A stretch of DNA of 64,000 nt from Deltaproteobacteria bacterium (GCA_020632995.1 JACKEN010000014.1:62001-126000); one strand, 5' to 3'; positions 46,101-56,456 are shown, counted from the first letter of the stretch. The notes: generated by a model from the sequence alone, not told the origin. Numbers and translations are program-made.

Positions 46101-47216
46101 GTGTCCGTCTGGCGCGTCGTCCTCGTGGCCGTGGTCCTGGGCGCGGTCCCCGCCCGGTCGCTGGCCCGCCCGTTCCCCAACGTCACTCTGGTCCCCTCGT
46201 CCAAGCTCGAACCGGCTCCCTGGGCTGAGTCCCTGTCCGCCACGGCGGCGCGCCTCGATGAGAGGTTCGAGGGTCGGTTCGCCGCCTACGTGTCCGACCC
46301 CTACCGCGGCTACCACTGGGGTTACAACGATGACGTACCCTACTATTTGGCCTCGGGGGTGAAGATTGCGTTCATGGTCGAAGTGTTCCGCCAGCGCGAG
46401 CGCGGGACCCTCAGCTTCGACGAGAAGGTCCCCTATACCGCGGCCGCGATCCGCGACGGCGCCCCCCGGGTGAACCGCCTGAAGCTCGGGGCCTCGGTGC
46501 CGGTGGGCGAGCTCCTCGACTGGATGATGCGCTCGAGCGACAACTCCGCCTCCGACATGCTGGCGGGGCGGGTGGGGCTCCGGAACGTGAACCGGGGGTT
46601 GGAGGAAGAGGGGATCTACGGATTTACCCCCCTCACTTTCCTCCTGGATGTGCGCCGGGGTATCTACCGGGAGCTGGACGTCACCGCGGACGACCTGAGC
46701 CCCGAGGACGTGCGGGCCATCCGCTGGACCCGGATCTGGGACCCGCAGATCCGCAAGCTGGAGCAGATGTTGGGGAAGCCCTCCGGATACTACCAGCGGC
46801 CGGATCTGTTCGCGGCCTACGACCGGTTCTACGACACGGGGGTGAATCGGGCCCCCATGCGGGCCGTCGGGTTCCTGTTCGAGCAGATGGCCCAGGGGCA
46901 GCTGGTGAGCGAGAAGGCGAGCGACGACATGGTGGCCCTGATGAGCGAGGCGCGCACGAGCACCCACCGGCTGATGGGGAAGCTCCCGCACAACACCAAG
47001 GTCGCCCACAAGACCGGCAGCCAGTTCCACAAGGTGTGCGACCTCGGGATGATCTTCCTCCCCGACGACACCCCGCTCGTGGTGACGGTGTGCACCGACG
47101 GCGGCGAGGTGCCGGCGGCGGAGGGCACCATCGCCAGCCTCGCCCGCGCCGCCTACGACCTCGCGGTGGCCGAGCGCCAGCAGGCCAAGGCCACCGCCGC
47201 GAAGGGGGCCCGATGA
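46101..47216 (+). CDS. Class A beta-lactamase-like serine hydrolase (copy 1)
   Basis: An exported 371-residue serine hydrolase. The signal peptide is SVWRVVLVAVVLGAVPARSLA. The three active-site motifs of class A penicillin-recognising enzymes are present: SGVK (S85-x-x-K88), SDN (146-148) and HKTGS near residue 303. Length exceeds a typical class A enzyme (~270) because of an insert before KTG (around WDPQIRKLEQMLGKPSGYY). It could be a beta-lactamase, an esterase or a peptidoglycan D,D-peptidase; sequence alone does not decide. GTG 46101 is chosen because a TATGTT hexamer (46082-46087) overlaps the alternative ATG 46083. The next gene is a paralogue that overlaps its stop. Confidence 0.82.
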   Translation: MSVWRVVLVAVVLGAVPARSLARPFPNVTLVPSSKLEPAPWAESLSATAARLDERFEGRFAAYVSDPYRGYHWGYNDDVPYYLASGVKIAFMVEVFRQRERGTLSFDEKVPYTAAAIRDGAPRVNRLKLGASVPVGELLDWMMRSSDNSASDMLAGRVGLRNVNRGLEEEGIYGFTPLTFLLDVRRGIYRELDVTADDLSPEDVRAIRWTRIWDPQIRKLEQMLGKPSGYYQRPDLFAAYDRFYDTGVNRAPMRAVGFLFEQMAQGQLVSEKASDDMVALMSEARTSTHRLMGKLPHNTKVAHKTGSQFHKVCDLGMIFLPDDTPLVVTVCTDGGEVPAAEGTIASLARAAYDLAVAERQQAKATAAKGAR

Positions 47217-48499
47217 GGCGCGTGCTCCTCGGCCTGCTCCTCGTGGTGGCCCCGGCCGCGGCCAGCGCGGCGCCGCCGCCGGCCCCCGAGCCCTTCTTCC
47301 CGGTGTGGCCGGGGCGCGTGCAAGAAGACTTGTCGAAGGTGCAACGCGGCTTTCGCGGCGAGTTCGCGGTGGTCCTGAAGGACCTGAGCAGCGGCACCCG
47401 CTACACCTACAACGCGGCCACCCCGATGTACCTCGCCTCGGGGGTGAAGATCCCGGTGATGGTGGCCCTGTTCCGCGAGATCGAGGCGGGGCGGGTCTCG
47501 CTCGACGACGAGCTGGTGCTGAAGCCCGAGGACGTGCGGGACGGCGCGCCGCTGTTGAACTACCTGCGGGTGGGGACGCCGGTGACGGTGAACATCCTGC
47601 TCGAGGCGATGATCCAGCAGAGCGACAACGTCGCCACCGACATGATCATCAACCACATCGGGGTGGCGAAGGTGAACGAGGCCCTGAAGGCCGAGGGCCT
47701 CGCCGGCTTCGGGCCGATCACCACCCTCCTCGACGTGCGGCGGCTTGTGTACCGCAACCTCGACCCCCGCACGACGGCGCTCTCCCCCGGCGACATCTTC
47801 GCGCTGCGGGTCACCAACCCGCTCGAGGCGCGGCTCGACAAGCTGGCCGAGATGCTGGGCGACGAGCCCGGGCGTTACACGTTGGCGGACCTCGATCGCG
47901 CCTTCAGGCAGTACTACGAGCAGGGCTACAACTCCGCCCCGCTCGAGCTGATGGCGCAGCTGCTGGAGCGCATCGTCCAGGGCAAGGCGGTGAGCCCGCG
48001 GGCCAGCAAGGCGATGCTCGAGATCATGCAGGGCACCCAGACCGGCGCCCGGCGGGTGAAGGCCGGCCTGGGCGCGGACGTGACGCTCGCCCACAAGACC
48101 GGCACCCAGTACCAGCGCACCTGCGACTTCGGGGTGTTCTACCTGGCGCCCGACCGCCCGGTGGTGTTCGCCATCGCGGTGAAGGGCGGCAGCCGCAAGG
48201 CGGCGGAGGCGGTGATGGCCAAGGTCGCTCGGAGCGCCTACCGCCACCTGTCGGGCGACACGACGGTGGAGCCGGAGCCCGAGCCGATCTTCAGCGACGA
48301 GGTGCGCGCCACCCTCGACCCGGACGAGCTGGAGCTCCTCGATCCCACCGCGCGGCCCGGCGCGAAGAAGCCGGCGGCGGCGACCAAGGGGAAGAAGAAG
48401 AAGCGGGTGGGGCGCAAGGCGCCCAAGAAGACCGAGGCCCCGGGCGCCGCGGGGGCCAAGAAGGCGCCGGCGGACGACGTCGACGGCGAGGCGCTCTGA
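47213..48499 (+). CDS. Class A beta-lactamase-like serine hydrolase (copy 2)
   Basis: A 428-residue paralogue of the preceding gene, starting at ATG 47213 in an ATGA overlap. The signal peptide is MRRVLLGLLLVVAPAAASA. Motifs: SGVK (S76-x-x-K79), SDN (137-139) and HKTGT near residue 294. The body aligns with copy 1 along its length (MYLASGVKIPVMVALFREIE; LLDVRRLVYRNLD; RQYYEQGYNSAPLELMAQ). It differs by a C-terminal tail of about 70 residues, acidic then very Lys-rich (ATKGKKKKRVGRKAPKK). Such a tail could bind anionic envelope polymers or nucleic acid. Tandem duplication with divergence is evident. Confidence 0.82.
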   Translation: MRRVLLGLLLVVAPAAASAAPPPAPEPFFPVWPGRVQEDLSKVQRGFRGEFAVVLKDLSSGTRYTYNAATPMYLASGVKIPVMVALFREIEAGRVSLDDELVLKPEDVRDGAPLLNYLRVGTPVTVNILLEAMIQQSDNVATDMIINHIGVAKVNEALKAEGLAGFGPITTLLDVRRLVYRNLDPRTTALSPGDIFALRVTNPLEARLDKLAEMLGDEPGRYTLADLDRAFRQYYEQGYNSAPLELMAQLLERIVQGKAVSPRASKAMLEIMQGTQTGARRVKAGLGADVTLAHKTGTQYQRTCDFGVFYLAPDRPVVFAIAVKGGSRKAAEAVMAKVARSAYRHLSGDTTVEPEPEPIFSDEVRATLDPDELELLDPTARPGAKKPAAATKGKKKKRVGRKAPKKTEAPGAAGAKKAPADDVDGEAL

Positions 48500-48585
48500 G
48501 CGACGCCGACGTCACACCGCGCCTCGCGGGGGGATGCTGGCGGCAGGTCTACGGCGTGGCACGGTCGATGCTGTGTCCCCCAATC

Positions 48586-48930
48586 ATGCGACTCCACTTC
48601 CTTGCGTTGATGGTCTCCGCCGGCCTCGGGCTCGGGCTCACGGGCTGTGGATCGGACCCGATCGTCTGCCGCGATCGACCCGACGACACCACGGGCTACC
48701 TGAAGCCGATCTGTGAACACCTGCGCTCGGAGTACGGGACCTACAGGATCGATCCCAACGAGCTCGAGATAGCGTCGATCAAACCAGGAGATGAGTCCCT
48801 TGATGCGTTCGCGCCGTACGACAACGCGGACTACGACTGGGTCAGGCTGTCCTGCTGCTACACGGGAGACGTCGCCGTCATCCATCGCGCCACGGTCGAG
48901 GTCGTCACCATGAGGTTTGGGGACAAGTGA
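48586..48930 (+). CDS. Small lipoprotein of unknown function
   Basis: A 114-residue protein: MRLHFLALMVSAGLGLGLTGC is a lipoprotein signal (LTGC), followed by GSDPIVCRDRPDDTTGYLKPIC and a compact domain with CCYTGDVAVIHRATVEVVTM. Four Cys in the mature part (C29, C43 and the CC pair, approximate numbering) may form disulfides. Codon use is less GC-biased than in the neighbouring hydrolases. No family recognised. It is 86 bp downstream of copy 2 and may be independent. Confidence 0.6.
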   Translation: MRLHFLALMVSAGLGLGLTGCGSDPIVCRDRPDDTTGYLKPICEHLRSEYGTYRIDPNELEIASIKPGDESLDAFAPYDNADYDWVRLSCCYTGDVAVIHRATVEVVTMRFGDK

Positions 48931-48955
48931 AGTCGCCTCGAGTCGGGCTCCGTTC

Positions 48956-49588
48956 TCAGTTCGGCTTCCTACCGACGTAGAACGCCACCGTCGGCTGGGC
49001 GCCGACATCGGGGGCGGACACGTCCACGAAGCCGGTGGCGCGGATGTCGGCCTCGAGGGCATTGCGGGGGAAGACCGACACCGGGGGCGCCTTGCCGAGC
49101 CAGCGCATCACGGTGAGGAGCGGGCGGTAGGGCACCCAGGAGTCGCCGAGGCACACGGTGGACGAGACGAAGAAGCCGCCGGGCTTGAGCAGGCGGAAGA
49201 TCTGCCGGAGGGCGGCGCTGCGATCCTCGACGAGGTGGAGGATGCTGTAGGCGCAGATCCCATCGAGGCTGCCGTCGGCGAAGACGCTGAAGCTCTCGTC
49301 GAAGGGGCCGACGTGGAACTCCACGTTCTCGACCCCCTGATCGGCGGCCTTCTTGTTCGCGATGCGGGCCATCTCCTTGGAGCAGTCGAGCCCGTGGACC
49401 CGCCCCGCGGAGGGCGCGAGCCGGAGGGCGAGGGAGCCGGTGCCGCAACCTACGTCCAGCACCTCGCAGCCCGGCTTCATGAGGGCGCGGGTGATCTCGA
49501 TCTTGCGATCGAAGGCGTCCGGCCGCTCTACCGGCTGCGCGGCGTACTTTTCGGCGATGCCATTCCAGAAGTCGACGTCGACGGTCAT
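48956..49588 (-). CDS. Class I SAM-dependent methyltransferase
   Basis: A 210-residue cytosolic methyltransferase. Motif I VLDVGCGTGSLALRLAP near residue 43, GLDCSKEMARIANKKA (motif II), DGICAYSILHLVED (motif IV) and FRLLKPGGFFVSS (post-motif). Composition is that of small-molecule/ubiE-like enzymes. The substrate cannot be read from the sequence. ATG at 49588. It stands alone between two divergent exported genes. Confidence 0.88.
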   Translation of the reverse strand: MTVDVDFWNGIAEKYAAQPVERPDAFDRKIEITRALMKPGCEVLDVGCGTGSLALRLAPSAGRVHGLDCSKEMARIANKKAADQGVENVEFHVGPFDESFSVFADGSLDGICAYSILHLVEDRSAALRQIFRLLKPGGFFVSSTVCLGDSWVPYRPLLTVMRWLGKAPPVSVFPRNALEADIRATGFVDVSAPDVGAQPTVAFYVGRKPN

Positions 49589-49725
49589 GGTGCTTGTCTC
49601 TGCCCGCGTCGGGCGCCGTGAGGATATGCACGGGCGGCGCTCCGTCGAGCCTCTGAGGGCGCCTCGATCTGCGCCGCACGCCGCAAGCGCGGGAAGCCTC
49701 GGCCGACCCCGGCGTACTTCGGCGT

Positions 49726-52017
49726 ATGAAAATCGTTGGGAGTGTCCTCGGTACCCTGTTGGTCGTCGCCGTCCCGGCGATGGGATGGGCGCAGGTGCCG
49801 CTCCGGGTGGCCACCTGGAACGTGCAGACGGTCGGCGCGCCCAATGAAATCCAGTACGGCGCTACCCTCGACATCCTGCTCCGGCTCCAGCCCGATGTGA
49901 TCGGGATCAACGAGGTCGGGAGCACCGCCGACATCCAGAACCTCGCGTCCCTCGCCGCGGACGCGGGCTACCCCTATTGGACAGTGGTAGACGAGAGCGC
50001 GGGCGGCCTCCGCAACGCGGTGCTCAGCCGCCTGCCCATCCTCTCCGCGTCCTTCGAGACCTCGGCCTCCCTCTCGGGCGACCCCACCGCCAACGACCTG
50101 TCCCGGCCGATCCTGGTCGCCACGGTGGACGTGCCCGGCAGCCCGATCGACCTCACGCTCGCGATCGAGCACTGGAAGTCGGGCACCACCAACGCGGACG
50201 AGCTCCGGCGGGCGGTGGAGTCCATCCGGATCGCCCAGGCGGTGGCGGCCCTGGACCCGGCCACGGACGCCTTCATCGTCATGGGCGACATGAACGAGGA
50301 GGCGGACTCGGTGCCGAACTCGCCCCTGTTGTTCACCAGCCTCCCCTCGGGCCTCCCCCTGAGCTTCTCGCTCGGCGCCGACCTGCAGGCCCTCATGACG
50401 TCGCAGGGCATCTCGAACGACCCCTTCCAGTACCTCAACGCGGCACCGCAACCTCTGTTGACGACCCTGCCCGCGACGCAGACCGATGGCTCCGACGCTA
50501 CTCGCCTGGCCTCCGGCCGGCGCCTCGACTACCTCCTGGCGAGCCCGATGCTGGTCTCCGGGGCCCAGGCCGAGGTCTACGACTCGGCCGACGAGGGCCT
50601 GGCCGGGCTCCCCAAGTACGGCGCGCCCCTCACCGCGAGCGCGAGCACCGACGCCTCCGACCACCTCCTGGTGTTCGCGGACCTCGTGCTCCCCACCGGC
50701 GGCTGCGTCGTCAACGCGGATTGCGATGACGGGATCTTCTGCAACGGCCAGGAGCTCTGCAGCCAGGGCGTCTGTGTCGGCGGCGCCCCGGTGGTGTGCG
50801 ACGACGGCCTGAGCTGCACCCAGGACAGCTGCGACGAGGCGGCGGGGGCCTGCACCTACGTCGACACCTGCAGCGGCGGCCCGGCCCTGTGGATCAACGA
50901 GCTCCACTACGACAACGCGAGCGCCGACGTGGCGGAGGGCGTGGAGGTGGCGGGCACCGCCGGCACCGACCTCGGCGGCTACCAGCTGGTGTTCTACAAC
51001 GGCAACGACAGCGCCCCCTACGCCACCCAGGCCCTGAGCGGCGTGCTCCCGGACCAGGGCTGGGGCCTCGGCGTGGCCTTCTTCGCGGTGTCGGGCATCC
51101 AGAACGGCGCGCCGGACGGCGTGGCCCTGGTGGATCCGAACGGCGCGGTGCTGGAGTTCCTCAGCTACGAGGGCGTGATCACCGCGGCGTCCGGCCCGGC
51201 GGCGGGGATGACCTCGGTCGACATCGGGGTGGCCGAGGACGGCGCGACCCCGGTCGGCTCGTCCCTCCAGCGCCAGGGCACCGGCGACGCGGCCAGCGCC
51301 TTCACCTGGGCCGGCCCGCTCACCGCCACCCCCGGCGAGCTCAACGTGGGCCAGACCTTCGTCCGCACCTGCTCCACCGACCTCGAGTGCGCCAACGGCG
51401 TGTTCTGCGACGGGGCCGAGGTCTGCGTGTCGGGCGTCTGCGCGGTGGGCACCCCGGTGGTCTGCGATGACAACGTGGCTTGCACCATCGACAGCTGCGA
51501 CGAGGCGATCGGCGCGTGTGAGTTCGTCGAGACCCCGATGTGCAGCATCCAGCCCTGGATGAACGAGGTCCACTACGACAACGCGGGCGCGGACGTGGAC
51601 GAGGGGGTGGAGGTGGCCGGCCCGGCCGGGGTCGACCTCGCCGGCTGGACGATCCTCGCCTACAACGGCAACGGCGGCGCGGTGTACCAGACCCAGCCCC
51701 TCACCGGCGTGATCCCGAACGAGGGCGCGGGCTACGGCGCGCTCTTCTTCTACATGCCCGGCCTCCAGAACGGCGCCCCCGACGGCCTCGCCCTGGTGGA
51801 CCCGCAGGGCGATGTGACCGAGCTCCTGAGCTACGAGGGCGTGCTGGTGGCCACGGACGGCGCGGCGGCGGGCATCACCTCGGTCGACATGGGCGTGGCC
51901 GAGACCCCGTCGAGCCCGGTGTCCGAGACCCTGCAGCGGGTGGGGACCGCGCCGGGGAGCTTCGTGTGGACGGTGGCGCCCCAGAGCCGTGGGGCTCTGA
52001 ACGCCGGGCAACTCTGA
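49726..52017 (+). CDS. Secreted endonuclease/phosphatase with duplicated Cys-rich and lamin-tail-like modules
   Basis: A 763-residue exported protein (signal MKIVGSVLGTLLVVAVPAMGWA). Residues 25-325 are an endonuclease/exonuclease/phosphatase domain: VATWNVQTVG, PDVIGINEVGS (catalytic Glu), IVMGDMNEEADS (Asp/Asn) and DASDHLLVFADL (Asp-His). Two copies of a tandem module follow. Each has a Cys-rich segment (CDDGIFCNGQELC...CDDGLSCTQDSC and CANGVFCDGAEVC...CDDNVACTIDSC) and a lamin-tail-like beta domain (WINELHYDNASADVAEGVEV; WMNEVHYDNAGADVDEGVEV). The frame is intact. Likely an extracellular nuclease for DNA scavenging or matrix turnover, with the modules as attachment domains. ATG at 49726. 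Confidence 0.88.
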   Translation: MKIVGSVLGTLLVVAVPAMGWAQVPLRVATWNVQTVGAPNEIQYGATLDILLRLQPDVIGINEVGSTADIQNLASLAADAGYPYWTVVDESAGGLRNAVLSRLPILSASFETSASLSGDPTANDLSRPILVATVDVPGSPIDLTLAIEHWKSGTTNADELRRAVESIRIAQAVAALDPATDAFIVMGDMNEEADSVPNSPLLFTSLPSGLPLSFSLGADLQALMTSQGISNDPFQYLNAAPQPLLTTLPATQTDGSDATRLASGRRLDYLLASPMLVSGAQAEVYDSADEGLAGLPKYGAPLTASASTDASDHLLVFADLVLPTGGCVVNADCDDGIFCNGQELCSQGVCVGGAPVVCDDGLSCTQDSCDEAAGACTYVDTCSGGPALWINELHYDNASADVAEGVEVAGTAGTDLGGYQLVFYNGNDSAPYATQALSGVLPDQGWGLGVAFFAVSGIQNGAPDGVALVDPNGAVLEFLSYEGVITAASGPAAGMTSVDIGVAEDGATPVGSSLQRQGTGDAASAFTWAGPLTATPGELNVGQTFVRTCSTDLECANGVFCDGAEVCVSGVCAVGTPVVCDDNVACTIDSCDEAIGACEFVETPMCSIQPWMNEVHYDNAGADVDEGVEVAGPAGVDLAGWTILAYNGNGGAVYQTQPLTGVIPNEGAGYGALFFYMPGLQNGAPDGLALVDPQGDVTELLSYEGVLVATDGAAAGITSVDMGVAETPSSPVSETLQRVGTAPGSFVWTVAPQSRGALNAGQL

Positions 52018-52162
52018 GCCGAAGGTGTGCCAGAAAGTCAGCTCGTCATCAGGTTGGCGCCACTCTGCTTTGCCAACCTGACCTCTTCGAGGACACCGTC
52101 CGGAAAGTCTTCAACGGTCGTCGCTGGCCTGCAGTTTGCGCAGGACCCTCCATAGGCTGTCG
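52018..52162 (+). other. Spacer after the secreted nuclease
   Basis: 145 bp of lower-GC sequence. No terminator with a T-run was found. TAGGCT just before ATG 52163 could be a -10. Confidence 0.35.
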
Positions 52163-52421
52163 ATGCGCTCGATTCTCGTCCTCCTTGCGACACACGGCGT
52201 GGCTGTCGTCGTCGGATTCCTCGTCTGCACCTCATTCTCCCATCTCCAAGGGAGCACGGGGTTCTCGACGCGAGCTCTATTCCTGAACTCCCATCAGCTT
52301 CACTTCCATCAACGGGACGGCGGCCTTTCGTTTCACCTCCGCAGGCCCAGACACGAAGCTCAGGACAAAGGATGACCTCCAGTATGTGGCGACCATCAGG
52401 TCACTCAGAACGTCGCGGTGA
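52163..52421 (+). CDS. Small membrane protein with pseudopilin-like Ca motif (one indel)
   Basis: ATG 52163 opens a hydrophobic segment MRSILVLLATHGVAVVVGFL in one frame. Near 52289-52292 (CCC, probably one C too many) the frame changes and reads SISFTSINGTAAFRFTS, then AGPDTKLRTKDDLQYVATI, to a TGA at 52419-52421. The pattern SAGPD-x(5)-T-x-DDL is the calcium-loop-like ending of GspG-type pseudopilins and related small proteins. Corrected length is about 85 residues. The N-terminus lacks a prepilin peptidase site, so it is not a standard pseudopilin. A real gene is likely; function unknown. Confidence 0.5.
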
Positions 52422-52448
52422 TCGCGCGGTCACGGTGCACTCCAAACC

Positions 52449-53054
52449 ATGAGCAGCGTCGAGACCCGCGTCCTCTCTGCCGGCCGAGACGAAGACCGGC
52501 TCGCCGTCAGGATCGTCGGTGACGCGGCACTCATCGTCGTGGCCGACGGCGCTGGTGGCGTGGCCGGTGGTCGCCGAGCGGCGGAGGCGATCTGCGCGCG
52601 CATCGTCGACGGCAAGTCGAACGCCCAGACCGACTGGCCGGCGGTCCTGGCGCGCCTCGACCTCGTGCTGAGCGCGGACCCGAGGTGCGGCGAGAGCACG
52701 GCGGTCGTCGCATTCATCAGCGCCGGGGAGCTCCGCGGCGCGAGCGTGGGTGACTCCGAGGCGTGGCTCGTGCACGACGACGGGCGAGTGGAGTGCTTGA
52801 CCGAGCACCAGCGCCGCAAGCCGCTCCTCGGCTCAGGGCAGGCCCGACCCGTCGCCTTCGAGGCTGAGCTCTCCGCCGCGCGTCTCCTCGTCGCGACCGA
52901 CGGCCTCTTCAAGTACGCGCGGCACGCGGAGCTCCTCGCCGCAGCGCGCGACCATTCGCTCGAGACCGCCGCTGACGGCCTCGTCCGCGCGGCTCGCCTC
53001 CCCAACGGCGGGCTGCAGGACGACGTCGCCCTGGCGCTCCTACGCAGCACCTGA
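52449..53054 (+). CDS. PP2C-family protein phosphatase
   Basis: A 201-residue metal-dependent Ser/Thr phosphatase. The metal-binding aspartates are visible in VVADGAGGVAGG, SVGDSEAWLV, LLVATDGLFKYA and LQDDVALALL; the STAVVAFI strand is also present. It lacks extra domains and is shorter than typical stand-alone PP2C (~240). It may reverse phosphorylation by the Hanks-type kinases in this window, but no kinase is adjacent. ATG at 52449; no strong ribosome binding site is seen. Confidence 0.85.
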   Translation: MSSVETRVLSAGRDEDRLAVRIVGDAALIVVADGAGGVAGGRRAAEAICARIVDGKSNAQTDWPAVLARLDLVLSADPRCGESTAVVAFISAGELRGASVGDSEAWLVHDDGRVECLTEHQRRKPLLGSGQARPVAFEAELSAARLLVATDGLFKYARHAELLAAARDHSLETAADGLVRAARLPNGGLQDDVALALLRST

Positions 53055-53645
53055 GCCCTGAAGCCCGCGGCCTGAGCCCTGTCTCTGAAGCGTGAAGCCG
53101 ATGGCGCCGGCATGTGATTCGAGACCAGGAGCACCAAGCGTGGCATCCGGCCTCAGAGACAGGGGTCAGGCTCGAGGCCGCAGGCGAGGGGTTTCGGGTC
53201 GCAGGAGTCGCGGCCTGCAGACGACCTCGGCCTGGCCGCTCTGCGCTGGACCTGAGTCCTGTCTCTGAAGCCTGACTCCTGTCTCTGAAGCCTGAACCCT
53301 GTCTCTGAAGCGTGAAGCCGATGGCGCCGGTATTCGATTCGAGATCAGGAGCCCGAAGCGTGGCCTCCGGCCTCAGAGACTGGGCTCAGGCCAGAGGCCG
53401 CAGGCGACAGGTTTCGGGGCCCAGTACGGCCTGGTGCTCTGCGCGGCACGTGAGCCCTGAAGCCCGCGGCCTGAGTCCTGTCTCTGAAGCCTGAACCCTG
53501 TCTCTGAAGCCTGAAGCCGATGGCGCCGACGTTCGATCCGAGATCAGGAGCCCGAAGCGTAGCCTCAGGCCTCAGAGACAGGGCTCAGGCTCCAGGCCGC
53601 AGGCGGCAGGTTTCGGGTCGCAGTATCGCGGCCCGCACCATTGCA
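53051..53645 (+). repeat. Triplicated ~200-bp imperfect repeat with inverted arms
   Basis: Three copies of a GC-rich unit. The anchor ATGGCGCCG occurs at 53101, 53321 and 53520, spaced 220 and 199 bp. Each copy contains TGAAGC(C/G)TGAAGCCG before the anchor, then CGA-GA-CAGGAGC, a GGCCTCAGAGAC arm, GAGGCCGCAGGCG and GGTTTCGGG. The left arm GCCTGAGCCCTGTCTCTGA (53070-53088) is the exact reverse complement of the arm at 53572-53590. The region fills the space between the converging PP2C and histidine-kinase genes. Open frames across it are Arg-rich shadows. No transposase or terminal duplication is visible. Confidence 0.8.
53254..53313 (+). repeat. 20-bp tandem repeat, three copies
   Basis: The unit GA-NN-CCTGTCTCTGAAGC-NT occurs three times head to tail here. 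The same unit is present once at 53074-53093 and twice at 53473-53512, so the copy number differs between the three large repeats (1, 3, 2). Confidence 0.8.
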
Positions 53646-53657
53646 GCCGTGGCTCGC

Positions 53658-55376
<1,719 letters not shown>

Positions 55377-55388
55377 CGTGGGACAGGA

Positions 55389-56405
55389 TCACACCAGGGT
55401 TTTAACGACAAGCGCGGCCAGCAAGACGAGGAGGGCCACCGCGATCCCGATCAGGAGCCGCCCGCGGGGCTGTGAGGCCTCCGCCGGGGGCGCGGGTGCA
55501 GGCTCCGGAGCGGCCAGCACGGACGCGGCGCGAGGGGCGCGGCGGGGATCGAAGGCCAGCTCCAGGGGCTCGTCCTCGAGCGGCGGGGCGGGTACCGGGG
55601 GCGGCGGCGCCGGGACCGGCGCGGAGGGCTGCGCCGCCGCCGCCTCGGGCTCGTCGAGCGCGAAGTCTGCGCCGGTGCCCGCCGCCTCGAGGGAGAGGTC
55701 GTCCGTGAGGTGGGTGAGGTCCTTGGCTGGGCGCCCGCGCAGCACCCGCGCCGCCTGCTTCACCTCGTCGCTCAGGGCGTCGGGCAGGCGGTCGAAGGAG
55801 GCCGGGCGCGGCTTCAGCGCGCCCACCGCGTGCTCCATCGCCAGCGCTTCGGGATCCACCAGCTGGGTGGCGGTCTCCCGCCCCACCTGCGGGCGGGGCG
55901 CGGGGGCGGGCGTCGGTGGCGGCGGCGCGGGGGTGGGGGGCGGCACCATCGCGTCGGGCGGAGGCGGCGCGGCGGTGGGCGGCGGCATCACCGCCGCGGG
56001 CGGAGGCACCGGGGCAGGGGCCGGCTGTGGCCGGTCGTCCGGCCGGAGGGTCGGCACCTCCTCCCCGGGGAAGGCCGGCAGGGCGGGTTGCGGCGCGCCG
56101 GCGTGCGTCGGCAGGACCTCCTCGATCACCTTGTCGAGGAGGCTCCGCACGTCATCCGCGCTGTCCCCTCGTCGCAGCGACTCCGGCGACGGCGCAGGCT
56201 CGGGCGGAGGCACGGGCTCGGGCTTACGCCGCAGCGAGCTCCGCTTCGCGTATGCGCCGGGCGACGCGGCGAACTCGGTGAAGGCCTCGGACCCCGGGTC
56301 GTCCTCGTCGGGACCCTCGAGCTGATCCCAGAGCTCGCCCCAGGCATCGTCCTTCCCCTTCGCCGCCTTGGGCTGCTCGGCCGGCTTGTCCCTCCTGAAG
56401 GCCAA
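55389..56405 (-). CDS. Proline-rich protein with C-terminal membrane anchor
   Basis: A 338-residue protein of low complexity. The charged N-terminus (KGKDDAWGELWDQLEGPDEDD) is followed by a long Pro/Ala-rich region with PPPTPAPPPP runs (~85-170). A short folded-looking part (DALSDEVKQAARVLRG) and a second Pro-rich stretch follow. A single helix RLLIGIAVALLVLLAALVV is at the extreme C-terminus, giving an N-in tail-anchored topology. No domain recognised. It is sandwiched between a Ser/Thr kinase and a hybrid kinase gene on the same strand, so it may be a substrate or scaffold; this is inference. Confidence 0.65.
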   Translation of the reverse strand: MAFRRDKPAEQPKAAKGKDDAWGELWDQLEGPDEDDPGSEAFTEFAASPGAYAKRSSLRRKPEPVPPPEPAPSPESLRRGDSADDVRSLLDKVIEEVLPTHAGAPQPALPAFPGEEVPTLRPDDRPQPAPAPVPPPAAVMPPPTAAPPPPDAMVPPPTPAPPPPTPAPAPRPQVGRETATQLVDPEALAMEHAVGALKPRPASFDRLPDALSDEVKQAARVLRGRPAKDLTHLTDDLSLEAAGTGADFALDEPEAAAAQPSAPVPAPPPPVPAPPLEDEPLELAFDPRRAPRAASVLAAPEPAPAPPAEASQPRGRLLIGIAVALLVLLAALVVKTLV

Positions 56406-56456
56406 CGGGGGGAAGGTACTTTGTGAGCGGGGGCGGTGAAAAGGTGGGCAGCCGCG

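Noticed and set aside
49585..52011. An ~800-codon open frame antisense to the secreted nuclease
   Set aside because: Low-complexity shadow with no domain pattern; the plus strand has signal peptide and catalytic motifs.
53312..53520. Small plus-strand ORFs within the repeats
   Set aside because: Arg/Ser-rich translations that exist only because the repeat is GC-rich; no ribosome binding site.
53051..53645. CRISPR-like array
   Set aside because: The repeat units are ~200 bp and 20 bp without unique spacers of constant length, and no cas gene is present.
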